Origin: Vibrio ezurae NBRC 102218 | GTDB lineage: Bacteria > Pseudomonadota > Gammaproteobacteria > Enterobacterales > Vibrionaceae | Direction: 5' to 3' | Length of the DNA: 64,000 nucleotides | Assembly (NCBI RefSeq): GCF_000467185.1 | Contig: NZ_BATM01000045.1 | Location: 1-64,000 of the forward strand | Part shown: piece by piece, positions 1 to 9,713 of the stretch | Layout: each line of letters begins with the position of its first letter | How positions within the stretch are numbered: the stretch's first letter is position 1 | Notes under the pieces: generated by a model | Database searches by the model: none | Told to the model about the DNA's origin: nothing | What the model saw: the letters and a program-made list of their open reading frames with translations, nothing else | Position numbers and translations under genes: made by a program

Positions 1-3
1 ATT

Positions 4-79
4 TGGAGCGACACACGAGGTTCGAACTCGTGACCTCAACCTTGGCAAGGTTGCGCTCTACCAACTGAGCTAGTGTCGC
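4..79 (-). tRNA. tRNA-Gly (anticodon GCC)
   Basis: Read on the minus strand this is a complete 76-nt tRNA. It starts GCGACAC, has a D-arm with AGCTCAGTTGGTAGAGC, an anticodon loop reading TTGCCAA (anticodon GCC, glycine), a T-arm with GTTCGAAC, an acceptor 3' strand GTGTCGC, and an encoded discriminator plus CCA (TCCA). The acceptor stem pairs fully. It lies downstream of a good promoter at 114-141 and reads away from orn. In related genomes tRNA-Gly genes here are often tandem, so more copies may lie left of the window. Confidence 0.97.
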
Positions 80-113
80 TTCGTAAACGTGTTTAATTCG
101 TTTAGGGGTGCGA

Positions 114-141
114 ATTATAAGAGGTTATTTCTGTGATGCAA
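114..141 (-). promoter_or_regulatory. Sigma-70 promoter of tRNA-Gly
   Basis: On the minus strand a -35 TTGCAT (136-141) and a perfect -10 TATAAT (114-119) are separated by 16 bp. A C-rich stretch (CGCACCCC) follows immediately, typical of stable-RNA promoters under stringent control. The expected start near 107 leaves a leader of about 27 nt before the mature tRNA. Inferred from sequence only. Confidence 0.75.
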
Positions 142-197
142 GCCTTAATTTTACTTTTCTTTGTAGTTTCGCTTTAAGTGCGCAAAAAATAATCACA

Positions 198-743
198 CTA
201 GATATTCATGATTGTCTTTCTGTAGTAACGAAGCTCTGCTATAGACTCACGAATGTCATCCAACGCAAGGTGCACGCCTTGTTTCGTAAAGCCCTCTAAA
301 ACTTCGGGTTTCCAGCGACGAGTCAGTTCTTTTAAGGTGCTGACATCCACATAACGATAGTGGAAGTACTGCTCTAGCTCTGGCATGTGCTTGTATAAGA
401 AGCGTCGGTCTTGCCCAATGCTGTTACCACAAATCGGTGACGCGCCTTTGGGTACCCATTTTTCTAGGAATTCAATCGTCAACGCTACAGCTTGATCTTC
501 GTTGATATCGCTGTTTTTAACGCGTTCAACTAAACCACTGTTGGTGTGGGTATTGGTGCACCAATCGTCCATTTTCGCCAGTTCTGCATCAGACTGATGA
601 ATGGCAATCACTGGCCCTTCAGCTAAAATATTGAGTTCACTATCCGTTACGATAGAGGCGATCTCGATGACTTTATGAGTTTCAGGATCAAGCCCTGTCA
701 TTTCAAGATCAACCCAAATCAAATTTTTATCGTTCAACACCAT
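198..743 (-). CDS. orn: Oligoribonuclease
   Basis: Oligoribonuclease is the DEDDh 3'-5' exoribonuclease that finishes RNA decay by degrading 2-5 nt oligomers, including the pGpG left from cyclic-di-GMP. The 181-aa product has the family's usual length. Motif ExoI is DLEMTGLD (residues about 12-19), ExoII sits around [11 protein letters not shown], and ExoIII is [11 protein letters not shown] near the C-terminus. The start is an ATG with [15 protein letters not shown]. It is divergent from rsgA across 169 bp and followed by the tRNA-Gly gene. An orn-rsgA-psd neighbourhood is also known from E. coli, which supports the call. Confidence 0.97.
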   Translation of the reverse strand: MVLNDKNLIWVDLEMTGLDPETHKVIEIASIVTDSELNILAEGPVIAIHQSDAELAKMDDWCTNTHTNSGLVERVKNSDINEDQAVALTIEFLEKWVPKGASPICGNSIGQDRRFLYKHMPELEQYFHYRYVDVSTLKELTRRWKPEVLEGFTKQGVHLALDDIRESIAELRYYRKTIMNI

Positions 744-912
744 GGATTAAATTGCCTATTATTGTGGTAAAGGAAACCTCAGTAGTCTTACTGAAATGCA
801 AAAAATAGATTCGCTTAATTGTGAGCAGATACTGCTTAATCTCGCATCTTGAGGTCAATTAGGTATATCATACCCGTCAATTATAGAAAGCCAACCGGAC
901 ACTAAAGAATAC

Positions 913-1968
913 ATGGCTAAAAAGAAAAAGCTAACCAAAGGACAAGTACGTCGTGTACGCGGAAATCAGAAAAAGCGACTGCAACAAGACAACTCTGTTC
1001 AATGGGATGAGCAAATGCTCGGTGAAACCAAAAAAGGCTTGGTCATCACTCGATTTGGGCAACATGCTGATATTGAGGACACTGAGACAGGTGAAATTCA
1101 TCGCTGTAACTTACGTCGTGGTATCGAAAGTTTAGTCTCTGGTGATCGCGTGCTTTGGCGCATCGGATTAGAGTCTATGGCCGGTATTTCTGGCGTTGTT
1201 GAAGCGGTAGAGCCTAGAACCTCTATGCTCACCAGACCGGACTACTACGATGGCTTAAAACCTGTCGCAGCCAACGTTGAGCAGATGGTGATCGTATCAT
1301 CGGTACTGCCTGAGTTGTCACTGTCTATTATCGACCGTTATTTAGTGGCCTCTGAGACGTTAAGCATTGCGCCGTTATTAGTGCTCAATAAAATTGATTT
1401 AGCTACCGATGAACAATTACCTATCCTGAAAGAACAATTAAAAATTTATAGTGATATTGGCTATAAAGTATTGTTGGTCAGCAAGGAAACAAAAGAAGGT
1501 ATTGAAGCGTTAGAAGCTGAATTGGCAGGTAAAATTAACATTTTTGTTGGGCAATCCGGTGTCGGTAAGTCGAGCTTAGTTAATGCGTTAATGCCTGAAT
1601 TAGACGTTGAAGAAGGCCTTATTTCAAGTAACTCTGGCCTAGGTCAACACACCACAACAGCAGCGCGTTTGTACCACTTCCCTGCTGGCGGTGATTTAAT
1701 TGATTCTCCAGGAGTGCGTGAGTTTGGCTTGTGGCATCTTGAAGCCGATGAAGTCACTACTGCATTTGTGGAGTTTCGAGAGTTTTTAGGCTTGTGTAAA
1801 TTCCGTGATTGTAAGCACGCTGATGACCCAGGCTGTGCGTTACAACAAGCGATCAGCGATAGAAAAATACACCCTAATCGCTTCGAGAATTACCAGCGTA
1901 TTATTGAAAGTATGGTGGAAAACAAAGCCAACCGACAATACTCAAAAAATAAGAAACTGGATCAGTAG
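913..1968 (+). CDS. rsgA: Small ribosomal subunit biogenesis GTPase RsgA
   Basis: RsgA (YjeQ) is a circularly permuted GTPase that helps late maturation of the 30S subunit. The 351-aa protein has a basic N-terminal tail ([19 protein letters not shown]), an OB-fold at about 35-110, then G motifs in permuted order: G4 NKID before G1 GQSGVGKSS, then G3 DSPG. A C-terminal zinc knuckle reads [14 protein letters not shown]. Gene order and motif order leave little doubt. The end is 55 bp before psd, with no terminator seen between, so the two are probably co-transcribed. The start follows a weak ribosome-binding region (GGACACTAAAG). Confidence 0.97.
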   Translation: MAKKKKLTKGQVRRVRGNQKKRLQQDNSVQWDEQMLGETKKGLVITRFGQHADIEDTETGEIHRCNLRRGIESLVSGDRVLWRIGLESMAGISGVVEAVEPRTSMLTRPDYYDGLKPVAANVEQMVIVSSVLPELSLSIIDRYLVASETLSIAPLLVLNKIDLATDEQLPILKEQLKIYSDIGYKVLLVSKETKEGIEALEAELAGKINIFVGQSGVGKSSLVNALMPELDVEEGLISSNSGLGQHTTTAARLYHFPAGGDLIDSPGVREFGLWHLEADEVTTAFVEFREFLGLCKFRDCKHADDPGCALQQAISDRKIHPNRFENYQRIIESMVENKANRQYSKNKKLDQ

Positions 1969-2023
1969 TTTACTTAGACAAACACCCTGAGTTTAAGTAA
2001 CATTCTGCCCCAATTTAGGAATA

Positions 2024-2896
2024 ATGGACCTTATTGTGATTGATAAAATCAAAGTCGGTGCCCAATACTGGATGCCACAACATGGCCTTACGCGCCTAGT
2101 TGGAAAACTCGCGTCAGCAAAACTTGGCGTAGTAACCACGTCAATTATTCGTGGCTTCATTAAGCAATACAAAATTAACATGGATGAGGCGTTGCACTCA
2201 GATCCTGCTCACTTCGCGACTTTTAATGACTTTTTCGTGCGTGAACTAAAGCCAGGACTTAGACCTATCGCTGAAGGCGACAGTGTGATTACTCACCCAG
2301 CAGATGCTTGCGTCAGTCAATTCGGCCCAATTGAAGATGGCAAATTAATTCAAGCTAAAAATCACGACTATTCTGCGCGTGAACTACTTGGCGGCGATCA
2401 TGATCTAGCCGAGTCTTTTGCCGACGGCAGTTTTGCTACATTATACCTTTCACCAAGCGACTACCACCGCGTGCACATGCCATGCGACGGTACATTAAGA
2501 CAAATGATCTATGTACCCGGTGACCTCTTCTCGGTGAACCCTCTTACGGCTGAAAACGTAGAAAACCTATTTGCACGAAACGAACGTGTCGTATGTATTT
2601 TTGATACTGAATTTGGCCCTATGGCACAGGTACTCGTAGGTGCCACTATTGTGGGCAGCATCGAGCTGACTTGGGAAGGTACAGTCACACCACCACGCGG
2701 TAATACTGTCTATCGTTGGAACTACCCTACTGAAGGTGAAAAAGCCATTCACTTCAAAAAAGGAGATGAGATGGGCCGCTTTAAGCTAGGCTCAACGGTC
2801 ATCAACTTATTCCCGAAAGAGGCCATTGAGTTTGACGCCAGCATGCAACTTGAGGCGACCACTCGTCTAGGCACAGCTTACGCACACAAACGATAA
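2024..2896 (+). CDS. psd: Phosphatidylserine decarboxylase proenzyme
   Basis: Psd makes phosphatidylethanolamine from phosphatidylserine at the inner membrane. It is a pyruvoyl enzyme that self-cleaves at LGST. Here the motif reads [13 protein letters not shown] near the C-terminus, with the cleavage serine at about residue 257 of 290, giving the usual large beta and small alpha chains. FFVRELK and HPADA motifs and the SDYHRVHMP segment are also typical. The ATG at 2024 has AGGA five bases upstream; a GTG at 2036 would give a slightly shorter, equally plausible start. It follows rsgA and ends before a strong hairpin terminator. Confidence 0.96.
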   Translation: MDLIVIDKIKVGAQYWMPQHGLTRLVGKLASAKLGVVTTSIIRGFIKQYKINMDEALHSDPAHFATFNDFFVRELKPGLRPIAEGDSVITHPADACVSQFGPIEDGKLIQAKNHDYSARELLGGDHDLAESFADGSFATLYLSPSDYHRVHMPCDGTLRQMIYVPGDLFSVNPLTAENVENLFARNERVVCIFDTEFGPMAQVLVGATIVGSIELTWEGTVTPPRGNTVYRWNYPTEGEKAIHFKKGDEMGRFKLGSTVINLFPKEAIEFDASMQLEATTRLGTAYAHKR

Positions 2897-2914
2897 TTTA
2901 TCGCTGTGATAATA

Positions 2915-2943
2915 CAAAAAAAGGAGCGTTCGCTCCTTTTTTG
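2915..2943. terminator. Rho-independent terminator, bidirectional
   Basis: A stem GGAGC/GCTCC closed by GTTC is flanked by an A-run on the left and a T-run on the right. It serves psd (+) and the convergent TetR-family gene (-). Confidence 0.85.
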
Positions 2944-2952
2944 TTATCTCAT

Positions 2953-3603
2953 TTATGATTCCGCTTCTGCGCTACAAGTCATTTCTAATCCTTCTTCAAG
3001 CAGCAGCAGCTGCTCTCTGCCTAATTGAGTCGCAACGGGCTTTACCATAGCTAAAATCTGCAACATGCCTTGCATTATCATCGATTCTGTTACTTTTTGA
3101 TTCGCATTCATCGCTGATTGATAACCCAGCCATCCCGTAGCCACAAAGTGCACATTGGTCACGAAACGGGACATATTACTCGGTTCAACCACAATTAAAT
3201 TGAGCGTACGAAAAGATTCAACAATCGCCACTAAATTGATTCTAAGCTTCTCTTGTACTTTACAGTACGCATGATGTAACTGTGGATCTCGACTGACAAT
3301 ATCGGCCAGGTTGGCGTAAAAAAAACGATATTTCCACATTAAAGAAAACGTAGAATTCACATAATGCTTTAACAGCACTAAGCTTTGCTCTTGACTCTCA
3401 TAAGGGCGAAATCTATCCAGGAGTTCCGAGGTGTAATCTTTGAAGATCGCTCGAATAATCTCTTGTTTGTTCGAGTAATGGTAATAAAGGTTGCCGGGGC
3501 TAATACCAAGATGTTCTGAGATATGATTGGTCGTGATATTACGTTCACCATGTTGGTTAAATAATTCTAACGCTCCATACACAATTCTCTGCTTTGTTTT
3601 CAT
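2953..3603 (-). CDS. TetR/AcrR-family transcriptional regulator
   Basis: A 216-aa one-component regulator. The N-terminal helix-turn-helix is classical: residues about 20-50 contain ITTNHISEHLGISPGNLYYH, followed by YSNKQEIIRAIF. The remaining helical C-terminal domain, which binds ligand and dimerises, gives no specific ligand hint. I chose ATG 3603 (MKTKQRIVYGALELF); the open frame extends to a TTG at 3615 but lacks support. It is divergent from menA across 104 bp holding a 12-bp palindrome at 3638-3649 that overlaps the menA -35, so it may regulate itself and menA. Its function in this species is unknown to me. Confidence 0.85.
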   Translation of the reverse strand: MKTKQRIVYGALELFNQHGERNITTNHISEHLGISPGNLYYHYSNKQEIIRAIFKDYTSELLDRFRPYESQEQSLVLLKHYVNSTFSLMWKYRFFYANLADIVSRDPQLHHAYCKVQEKLRINLVAIVESFRTLNLIVVEPSNMSRFVTNVHFVATGWLGYQSAMNANQKVTESMIMQGMLQILAMVKPVATQLGREQLLLLEEGLEMTCSAEAES

Positions 3604-3637
3604 TCTGCTTCTCAATACCGTACTTAGGTCATTGTTA

Positions 3638-3649
3638 ATTTGATCAAAT
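3638..3649. promoter_or_regulatory. Palindromic operator candidate over the menA promoter
   Basis: ATTTGATCAAAT is a perfect 12-bp palindrome between the TetR-family gene and menA. A menA promoter can be drawn with -35 TTGATC (3640-3645) inside the palindrome and -10 TATACT (3665-3670), although the 19-bp spacer is long. The placement suits autorepression by the adjacent TetR-type regulator. It does not fit an FNR site, which needs four bases between the half-sites. Confidence 0.4.
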
Positions 3650-3707
3650 AGAAAATAGATTTGCTATACTCAATCACTCTCATTTTAACGTAAAAAGCTA
3701 TATTACT

Positions 3708-4604
3708 TTGTCTGCTTCTCATTGGTTATCAGCCGCTCGACCTAAAACATTACCATTAGCTCTCACTTCCATTGTCACCGGAAGCTGCTTAGCTTATACC
3801 CACCAGCACTTCTCATGGAGTGTGAGTCTACTGGCTTTATTGACTGCCACTTTACTGCAAATTTTATCAAATCTAGCCAATGATTACGGTGATTCTCAAC
3901 AAGGAACCGACAATCAAGATAGGTTGGGGCCAACAAGAGCCATACAATCGGGTGAAATAAGCCCTACGCAAATGAAGATAGCAATGGTTGTTTGTTCACT
4001 GTTGAGCTTACTCTCTGGATTGGCGCTAATTCTATCATCATTAACCACCATAGTAGATATAGCGATATTCATCGGCTTAGGCATTTTAGCCATATTCTGC
4101 GCCATTGCTTATACCGTAGGTAAAAGACCATACGGATATATGGGATTGGGTGATCTCGCCGTCTATGTTTTCTTTGGCCTACTTGGCGTTGGTGGAACCT
4201 ATTATCTGCATGCGCTAAGTATCACTGCGGATGTGTTGCTACCTGCAACTGCAACGGGCTTATTGGCGGTTGCTGTGCTCAATGTCAACAATATGCGTGA
4301 TATAGATAATGACCAAACCCACGGCAAAACCACCGTCGCTGTACGCTTGGGCCTCACTAAAGCTAAACAGTACCATGCCCTTTTAATCTCTCTGGCATGG
4401 TTGGCGTATTTTACCTTTGTGATAAACAGCCACTGCAACCCATTGAGCTTATTACTGACTGTTGCTATTTTAATCCCTAGTGTATTGCATCTGCGCGCAC
4501 TCAATCAGGCAAAAGACAGTTTAGCTATTGCCCCATTGATGGCGGGAGTGGTAAAACTAGCATTAATAGCCAACATATTATTTTCCTTAGCTATTATTGT
4601 TTAG
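3708..4604 (+). CDS. menA: 1,4-dihydroxy-2-naphthoate polyprenyltransferase (MenA)
   Basis: MenA attaches the polyprenyl chain to 1,4-dihydroxy-2-naphthoate, making demethylmenaquinone in the inner membrane; menaquinone is the electron donor for fumarate reductase, also in this window. The 298-aa UbiA-family protein begins with the family hallmark WLSAARPKTLPLALTSI. It has the first aspartate-rich motif NDYGDSQQGTDNQ and the second around DIDNDQTHGKTT, and several hydrophobic segments. The only sensible start is TTG at 3708, since no ATG precedes the conserved N-terminus; the ribosome-binding site is weak. It is followed by rraA 87 bp later, the order also known in other gamma-proteobacteria. 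Confidence 0.93.
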   Translation: MSASHWLSAARPKTLPLALTSIVTGSCLAYTHQHFSWSVSLLALLTATLLQILSNLANDYGDSQQGTDNQDRLGPTRAIQSGEISPTQMKIAMVVCSLLSLLSGLALILSSLTTIVDIAIFIGLGILAIFCAIAYTVGKRPYGYMGLGDLAVYVFFGLLGVGGTYYLHALSITADVLLPATATGLLAVAVLNVNNMRDIDNDQTHGKTTVAVRLGLTKAKQYHALLISLAWLAYFTFVINSHCNPLSLLLTVAILIPSVLHLRALNQAKDSLAIAPLMAGVVKLALIANILFSLAIIV

Positions 4605-4691
4605 GAAAAAGGTTAACTTGCGTCAATTATCCATTGCTATTGCAAGATATACTCTAGTTTGGGAATACTAACTTAGAAGGTGACACCGATT

Positions 4692-5204
4692 ATGGAATAC
4701 AATACTTCAGCCCTGTGTGATGTTTACTTAGATCAGGTTGATGTCGTAGAGCCAATGTTTAGCAACTTTGGTGGTAGTGCCTCATTTGCAGGTCAAGTAA
4801 CCACTATAAAATGCTTTGAAGACAATGGACTGATACGCGAAGTTCTCGATCAAAGTGGGCAAGGTAGAGTATTACTTATCGATGGCGGTGGTTCACTACG
4901 ACGTGCCTTGATTGATGCTGAGATTGCCTCTCTAGCCGAAGAAAATGAATGGGAAGGCATTGTAGTATATGGCTCTGTTCGTGAAGTCGACGAACTAGAA
5001 GACATGAATATTGGTATCCAAGCACTCGCCTCTATCCCTGTAGGTGCAAGCCAAACAGACGTCGGTGAAGTGGATGTGCCGGTGAATTTTGGTGGGGTGA
5101 GCTTCTTACCCGAAGACTACATCTATGCCGATAACACTGGCATCATCTTGTCGCAAGAAGCACTAGACACAAATTTTGAGATAGAGGATGAAGACGTCGC
5201 CTAA
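4692..5204 (+). CDS. rraA: Ribonuclease E activity regulator RraA
   Basis: RraA binds RNase E and inhibits its endonuclease activity, thereby stabilising many mRNAs. The sequence from [12 protein letters not shown] through SNFGG, KCFEDNG and [14 protein letters not shown] to [10 protein letters not shown] matches RraA throughout. The frame is open from a GTG at 4680, but the ATG at 4692 aligns with the conserved N-terminus and has AGAAGGTGA upstream, giving 170 aa. The acidic C-terminal tail (EIEDEDVA) is slightly longer than in E. coli. It is probably transcribed with menA and ends at a strong terminator. Confidence 0.96.
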   Translation: MEYNTSALCDVYLDQVDVVEPMFSNFGGSASFAGQVTTIKCFEDNGLIREVLDQSGQGRVLLIDGGGSLRRALIDAEIASLAEENEWEGIVVYGSVREVDELEDMNIGIQALASIPVGASQTDVGEVDVPVNFGGVSFLPEDYIYADNTGIILSQEALDTNFEIEDEDVA

Positions 5205-5234
5205 ACGCACTTCTTAAACCTTATCTGACAAGGA

Positions 5235-5266
5235 AGCAGTTCGAGACAATCGAGCTGCTTTTTTTT
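5235..5266 (+). terminator. Rho-independent terminator after rraA
   Basis: A 10-bp stem (AGCAGTTCGA / TCGAGCTGCT, one G-T pair) with loop GACAA is followed by eight T residues. Confidence 0.9.
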
Positions 5267-5385
5267 GATTAAAAGCAAAATAGTTACAAATAAACAGCAC
5301 AATACACCAGAAACACGCAAGAAACCCAAACACTTGCAACAAGTTTTCGATAACCTGCAACTTCACAGAAAAAGGAAGTGATGGG

Positions 5386-6801
5386 ATGAACAAAGAAAAC
5401 TCAAATCAAATGGCTAAAATAGGTTTTTGCCTCTTAATACCTATTCTCATATTAGCGATGCCCAGTACTTGGATCCCAATCCAAGACATTACTGTCGTAC
5501 AGCAACGTCTACTCGCCATCTTTGTCATGTCGGCACTACTGTGGGTGCTTGAACCTGTCCCGGTGTTCGCAACCTCAATATTGATCATTACTCTTGAGCT
5601 GATTTTCTTATCCGATAAAGGACTGACTTTTTTAAGAATCGACCATGCCAATGAAGCCTTTGGCACTCTGATCCCTTATACCGATATATTAGGCTCATTC
5701 TCCTCCCCTATTATCATTCTATTTATGGGGGGATTTGCCCTCGCGATTGCCGCTTCAAAATATCAGCTGGATAACAACCTTGCACGGGTGTTGTTAAAGC
5801 CCTTTGGTACAAAACCCAAATACATCATGTTAGGGCTCATGTTGATCACGGCAGTATTCTCGATGTTTATGTCCAACACCGCCACGACAGTCATGATGCT
5901 GGCGCTGTTGGGGCCTATCGTAGCGTCGGCTAAACCCGGCGATCTGGGTATTAAAGCCTTAGTATTATGTATTCCAATCGCAGCCAATACAGGCGGGATA
6001 GCGACGCCAATTGGTACACCACCCAATGCCATTGCTTTACAGTATCTGACTGGCGAAAACAGTATCGACTTTTTAAGTTGGATGCTGTTTGGTTTACCGT
6101 TTGTCATTGTACAGCTGGCGATTGCATGGGTACTGTTACAAAAGCTCTTCCCATCATCTGAAGATAAAATGGTGCTCGCCTTAGAAGGTAAGTTTCTAAA
6201 ATCATGGAAGGCCATCGTGGTGTACATCACCTTCGCCTTAACCATCATTCTTTGGATGACCACTAAGCTACACGGCATGAATACTTACGTTGTTTCTGTT
6301 ATCCCACTGGCGGTATTTACCCTAACGGGCATCATGGGCAAAGCTGAAATTAAGCAGATCAACTGGGACGTTCTTTGGTTAGTGGCTGGGGGTATCGCGA
6401 TTGGTTTAGCCCTAGATAAAACGGGGCTGGCAAATGCTTTGGCGCACTCCATTGATTATCAAAGCCTATCTCCAGTTGCTGTCGTCATCACCTTATCCAT
6501 TATCTGTTGGCTCATGGCGAACTTTATGTCCAATACGGCGACGGCTAACTTATTAATGCCTATTGCAGCGGCCATTGGTACATCAATGCCAAGTCTTGTT
6601 GCGGTCGGTGGCTTACAAGGGCTATTGGTTGTGGTCGCCTTCTCAGCATCACTTGGCATGATTTTACCAGTGTCTACCCCGCCGAACTCATTGGCCTACT
6701 CTACTGGTTTAATTGAAAGTAAAGACATGGCTAAAACAGGGATCATTCTCGGTATCGTCGGTTTATTGTTAGTTTATGTCGCTATGTTCCTACTGACCTA
6801 A
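5386..6801 (+). CDS. DASS-family sodium/dicarboxylate symporter
   Basis: A 471-aa polytopic inner-membrane protein of the divalent anion:Na+ symporter (SLC13/INDY) family, which typically imports succinate, malate, fumarate or citrate. The two Ser-Asn-Thr signature motifs are both present: SNTATTVMM at about 165 and SNTATANLLMP near 385. GIATPIGTPPNAIAL and a second Pro-rich hairpin LPVSTPPNSLAYS accompany them, as expected for the inverted-repeat fold. The start ATG is preceded by AAAGGAAGTGATGGG. It is 10 bp ahead of the phosphodiesterase gene, suggesting one transcript. The exact substrate cannot be read from sequence, though proximity to anaerobic dicarboxylate genes is suggestive. Confidence 0.9.
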   Translation: MNKENSNQMAKIGFCLLIPILILAMPSTWIPIQDITVVQQRLLAIFVMSALLWVLEPVPVFATSILIITLELIFLSDKGLTFLRIDHANEAFGTLIPYTDILGSFSSPIIILFMGGFALAIAASKYQLDNNLARVLLKPFGTKPKYIMLGLMLITAVFSMFMSNTATTVMMLALLGPIVASAKPGDLGIKALVLCIPIAANTGGIATPIGTPPNAIALQYLTGENSIDFLSWMLFGLPFVIVQLAIAWVLLQKLFPSSEDKMVLALEGKFLKSWKAIVVYITFALTIILWMTTKLHGMNTYVVSVIPLAVFTLTGIMGKAEIKQINWDVLWLVAGGIAIGLALDKTGLANALAHSIDYQSLSPVAVVITLSIICWLMANFMSNTATANLLMPIAAAIGTSMPSLVAVGGLQGLLVVVAFSASLGMILPVSTPPNSLAYSTGLIESKDMAKTGIILGIVGLLLVYVAMFLLT

Positions 6802-6811
6802 AGGAAAGATC

Positions 6812-7540
6812 ATGCTTGTTATTGCACATCGAGGGGCGAGAGAGACTCACCCAGAAAACACCTTACTGGCCTTTGAACAAGCTTTAGCCGGTGGAGCTAC
6901 CGCCATTGAACTGGATGTCCACCAGCATCAAGGAGAGCTGTGGGTCATCCATGACAGTTGGGTCAATCGCACCACCAATGGATCAGGCCCTCTCAGCTGG
7001 TTTTCAGCAGATAAACTAAAAAAACTCGATGCAGGGCAAGGTGAACACATCCCTACGCTCAAAGAAACCTTGCGCTATTTATCTGGTCGCTGCGCCTTAA
7101 ATATAGAACTCAAAGGCATGGATGATATCGCACTGTTACTGGAGCATTTGGACTATGCTATTACGCACTGCCACTTCACTCATGAGCAGTTACTGGTTTC
7201 CTCATTTAATCATCATTGGTTAGCAGAGCTAAAGCGCCTACATCCTGCGATCAAATTAGCCGCTCTGACAGCCAACAAGCCAATAGGTTTATGTCAATTT
7301 GCTCAGCAGTTAAATGCTTATAGCATCAATGTGGATATCGACGTTATCGACAGTGAAATGGTGCAAGATGCCAAAATGCGCGGTTTAAAAGTGTTTGTGT
7401 ATACCGTCAATCGCCCACAAGATTGGCAACGCCTGCATAGCATGGAAGTCGATGGCATTTTTTGTGATGACCCAAGTCGTGCTGTCGATTATTTTTCTCC
7501 AAGCACCACTCAATATCCCATCTGGCCAAAGTGTGAATAA
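6812..7540 (+). CDS. Glycerophosphodiester phosphodiesterase, cytosolic UgpQ type
   Basis: A 242-aa GDPD-family hydrolase without a signal peptide, which would cleave glycerophosphodiesters to glycerol-3-phosphate and an alcohol. The catalytic set is present: IAHRGARETHPENT (HR...E-N), ELDVHQHQGELWVIHD (E, D and catalytic His), and ELKG mid-protein. The C-terminal GIFCDDPSRAVDY is typical of the UgpQ group. It lies 10 bp after the DASS transporter gene and begins with ATG behind AAAGGAAAGATC. It is probably translated from the same message; the pairing with a dicarboxylate transporter has no clear functional logic. Confidence 0.9.
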   Translation: MLVIAHRGARETHPENTLLAFEQALAGGATAIELDVHQHQGELWVIHDSWVNRTTNGSGPLSWFSADKLKKLDAGQGEHIPTLKETLRYLSGRCALNIELKGMDDIALLLEHLDYAITHCHFTHEQLLVSSFNHHWLAELKRLHPAIKLAALTANKPIGLCQFAQQLNAYSINVDIDVIDSEMVQDAKMRGLKVFVYTVNRPQDWQRLHSMEVDGIFCDDPSRAVDYFSPSTTQYPIWPKCE

Positions 7541-7606
7541 CAGACAAGGGTTTCTAATCGATACGATATGGGGCATATTGACGCTATCTTCTAAGCAACT
7601 TCAATA

Positions 7607-8500
7607 ATGACCATGGGATTCGAATGGTTGGCCCTTGCTGCGGCCTTCTTATGGGCAATATCTAGCCTAATATCAGTCAAACCTGCTCGCCACTTAGGGC
7701 CTTTTGCCTATAGTCGATGGCGAATGGGCTGTACCGCCGTCATGCTTACTACGATGGCATTTATTACTGGTGGGTGGAGCACAGTAACCAGTGTACATGT
7801 CACGCCTATGGCCCTCTCTGGACTGATTGGTATCTTTGTTGGTGATACGGCATTGTTTGCCTGTATGAACCGTATGGGACCTAGACGCGCCGGATTACTG
7901 TTTTCTTGCCATGCCGTGTTCTCTGCGGTGATCGGTTACTGGCTGTTTAATGACAAATGGCAGGGGCTGGAGTTGCTTGGCGCCATTTTAGTGTTCTCTG
8001 GCGTCGTCATCGCGATCTTTTTTGGGCGTAAGCAAACTGAGCAGCATGATTGGGAAGCCTTACAGGGCAAAATGAATATCAGCATTGGCATTGGTCTGCT
8101 AGCAGCGCTGTGCCAAGCTTTAGGTGGCATTATTGCTAAGCCGGTAATGCAAACCGATATCGACCCTGTCGCTGCCTCAGCGATTCGCATGATTACCGCT
8201 TTTGTTGCTCATTCTCTGTTTCTAGCTTGCGGAGCCAAACAAGCAAAAGCCGTTAACCGTATTAATTTAAGAATTTTTGCTATTACAGCGCTAAATGGTT
8301 TTTTAGCGATGGCAGTCGGTATGACCCTGATCTTGTATGCACTGCAAGAAGGCAATGTGGGTATGGTGGCACTGCTCTCATCCACCACACCTATTATGAT
8401 ATTGCCGCTGTTATGGATGATTACCAAACAACGACCTAATCGCTATGCATGGTATGGCGCGATTTTAGCCGTCGTCGGAACAGGTTTAATTGTCGGTTAG
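7607..8500 (+). CDS. EamA/DMT-superfamily permease
   Basis: A 297-aa membrane protein with two EamA repeats of about five hydrophobic helices each (residues about 5-140 and 165-295). Repeat-typical sequences are GLIGIFVGDTALFACMNRMGP and VGMVALLSSTTPIMILPLLW. Members of this drug/metabolite transporter superfamily export metabolites or amino acids, and the substrate cannot be predicted. Two ATGs six bases apart (7607, 7613) could start it. It ends 11 bp before the convergent end of epmA with no clear terminator. Confidence 0.85.
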   Translation: MTMGFEWLALAAAFLWAISSLISVKPARHLGPFAYSRWRMGCTAVMLTTMAFITGGWSTVTSVHVTPMALSGLIGIFVGDTALFACMNRMGPRRAGLLFSCHAVFSAVIGYWLFNDKWQGLELLGAILVFSGVVIAIFFGRKQTEQHDWEALQGKMNISIGIGLLAALCQALGGIIAKPVMQTDIDPVAASAIRMITAFVAHSLFLACGAKQAKAVNRINLRIFAITALNGFLAMAVGMTLILYALQEGNVGMVALLSSTTPIMILPLLWMITKQRPNRYAWYGAILAVVGTGLIVG

Positions 8501-8511
8501 CGATGCATTGA

Positions 8512-9486
8512 TTAAGCACGATCAAACGTAAATGCGGTAACATCGTTGATATGTGCTTGCTGACAGGCCAGCATAATCAATCTATCTATGCCTAAAGCAA
8601 CACCTGAGCACTGCGGTAAGCCATGACGCAGTGCTTCAATTAGGTGGTGATCAATCGGTTGTGAGGCTAACCCCATTTGCTGGCGCTTTGCATTGTCGTC
8701 TTCAAAGCGCTGAAGCTGCTCTTCTGCATCATCGAGTTCATGGAATCCATTCGCTAACTCAATACCTTTAAAATACACTTCAAAACGATCGGCTACACGG
8801 TCATCATGACGATTAATCTTCGCCAGCGCCGCTTGTGACGCAGGAAAGTCATACACAAAGGCTGGCACCTCTTGCCCTATGTTAGCTTCGACTCCCACAC
8901 TAAATAACAACTGTAGTAAGGTATCTCTATCTGATTCTGACTCAGCAATATCGGATAAGCCCAGGGAGCCTGCGACCATTTTGAGTTCTTGCATGCTCGC
9001 TTCTAGCGGACACACATTCAATACCGACATAAAAGCTTGTTGATAGGTCATTCTATGGGCTTGATGACACCCAAGAACCATCTGCAGTAACAGGTCCATT
9101 TCATCCATAAGATCATGGTGATCAAACCCTACGCGATACCACTCTAAAAGAGTAAATTCAGGATTATGATAACGACCCGCTTCTTCATTGCGAAACGCTT
9201 TCGCTATTTGATAGATGCAACCACTTCCCGCCGCAAGCAGACGTTTCATATGAAACTCAGGGCTTGTCATGAAGTACAGTTTTTTGCCATCAGCGTACCC
9301 CGGTCCTACAAACTCAGTTTGAAAAGTATGTAAGTGAATGTCCGTCACGGTAGCATGGCTCATGGCAGGCGTATCAACCTCTAGAACATTTCTCTGGGCA
9401 AAGAACTGTCTGATTTTAGAGACGATTTCTGCCCTTTGCTTTAAAGACTGGATACTAGCGGAAGGCTGCCAATTAGAAGTAGTCAT
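8512..9486 (-). CDS. epmA: Elongation factor P beta-lysine ligase (EpmA)
   Basis: EpmA (PoxA/GenX/YjeA) is a truncated class II lysyl-tRNA synthetase paralogue that attaches (R)-beta-lysine to a conserved lysine of EF-P. The 324-aa protein lacks the anticodon-binding domain. It shows motif 2 ([20 protein letters not shown], about 98-117) and motif 3 ([12 protein letters not shown], near the C-terminus). Its partners efp and epmB lie 4 kb away on the far side of frdABCD, so the whole EF-P modification set is in this window. ATG 9486 is preceded on the minus strand by AAAGGGCG at good spacing. Confidence 0.96.
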   Translation of the reverse strand: MTTSNWQPSASIQSLKQRAEIVSKIRQFFAQRNVLEVDTPAMSHATVTDIHLHTFQTEFVGPGYADGKKLYFMTSPEFHMKRLLAAGSGCIYQIAKAFRNEEAGRYHNPEFTLLEWYRVGFDHHDLMDEMDLLLQMVLGCHQAHRMTYQQAFMSVLNVCPLEASMQELKMVAGSLGLSDIAESESDRDTLLQLLFSVGVEANIGQEVPAFVYDFPASQAALAKINRHDDRVADRFEVYFKGIELANGFHELDDAEEQLQRFEDDNAKRQQMGLASQPIDHHLIEALRHGLPQCSGVALGIDRLIMLACQQAHINDVTAFTFDRA

Positions 9487-9677
9487 ATAACGCCCTTTGA
9501 GATAACTGGAATTTGGTTCATCGAATCAATCTCTATTTTCGCATGATAATGATCACAGTCCCCACTCTTTTTGTGCTTTTTATGTTCTACTTGGGTGAAA
9601 TAACTAGATAAATCAATTTTTTCCGGATGCGTATACCCTAAAATGGTTGATAGCATTTTTAATATCTCGATAATCAC
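9483..9677 (-). CDS. Possible 64-aa ORF ahead of epmA (doubtful)
   Basis: An open frame whose TGA stop overlaps the epmA ATG as ATGA, the geometry of translational coupling. The predicted peptide is hydrophilic with a His/Lys-rich centre ([20 protein letters not shown]) and no recognised domain. It occupies most of the epmA-frdA intergenic region, where the divergent frd promoter should also lie. I list it only because of the overlap; it may be a chance frame. Confidence 0.2.
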   Translation of the reverse strand: MIIEILKMLSTILGYTHPEKIDLSSYFTQVEHKKHKKSGDCDHYHAKIEIDSMNQIPVISKGVI

Positions 9678-9713
9678 AAGCAGGTAACACTGCCTACACT
9701 CTGGAGGATAACT

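Noticed and set aside
5763..6278. 171-aa minus-strand frame within the DASS transporter gene
   Set aside because: It is antisense to a well-conserved membrane protein, lacks a ribosome-binding site, and its composition follows from the opposite coding strand.
9545..9553. GATAATGAT resembling half of a Fur box upstream of frdA/epmA
   Set aside because: Only one 9-base half matches and the second half is absent; it lies within a doubtful ORF and no iron-related gene is near.
9640..9665. TTGAT near the frdA start as an FNR site
   Set aside because: Only the left half-site is present; the right half ATCAA is missing at the required spacing.
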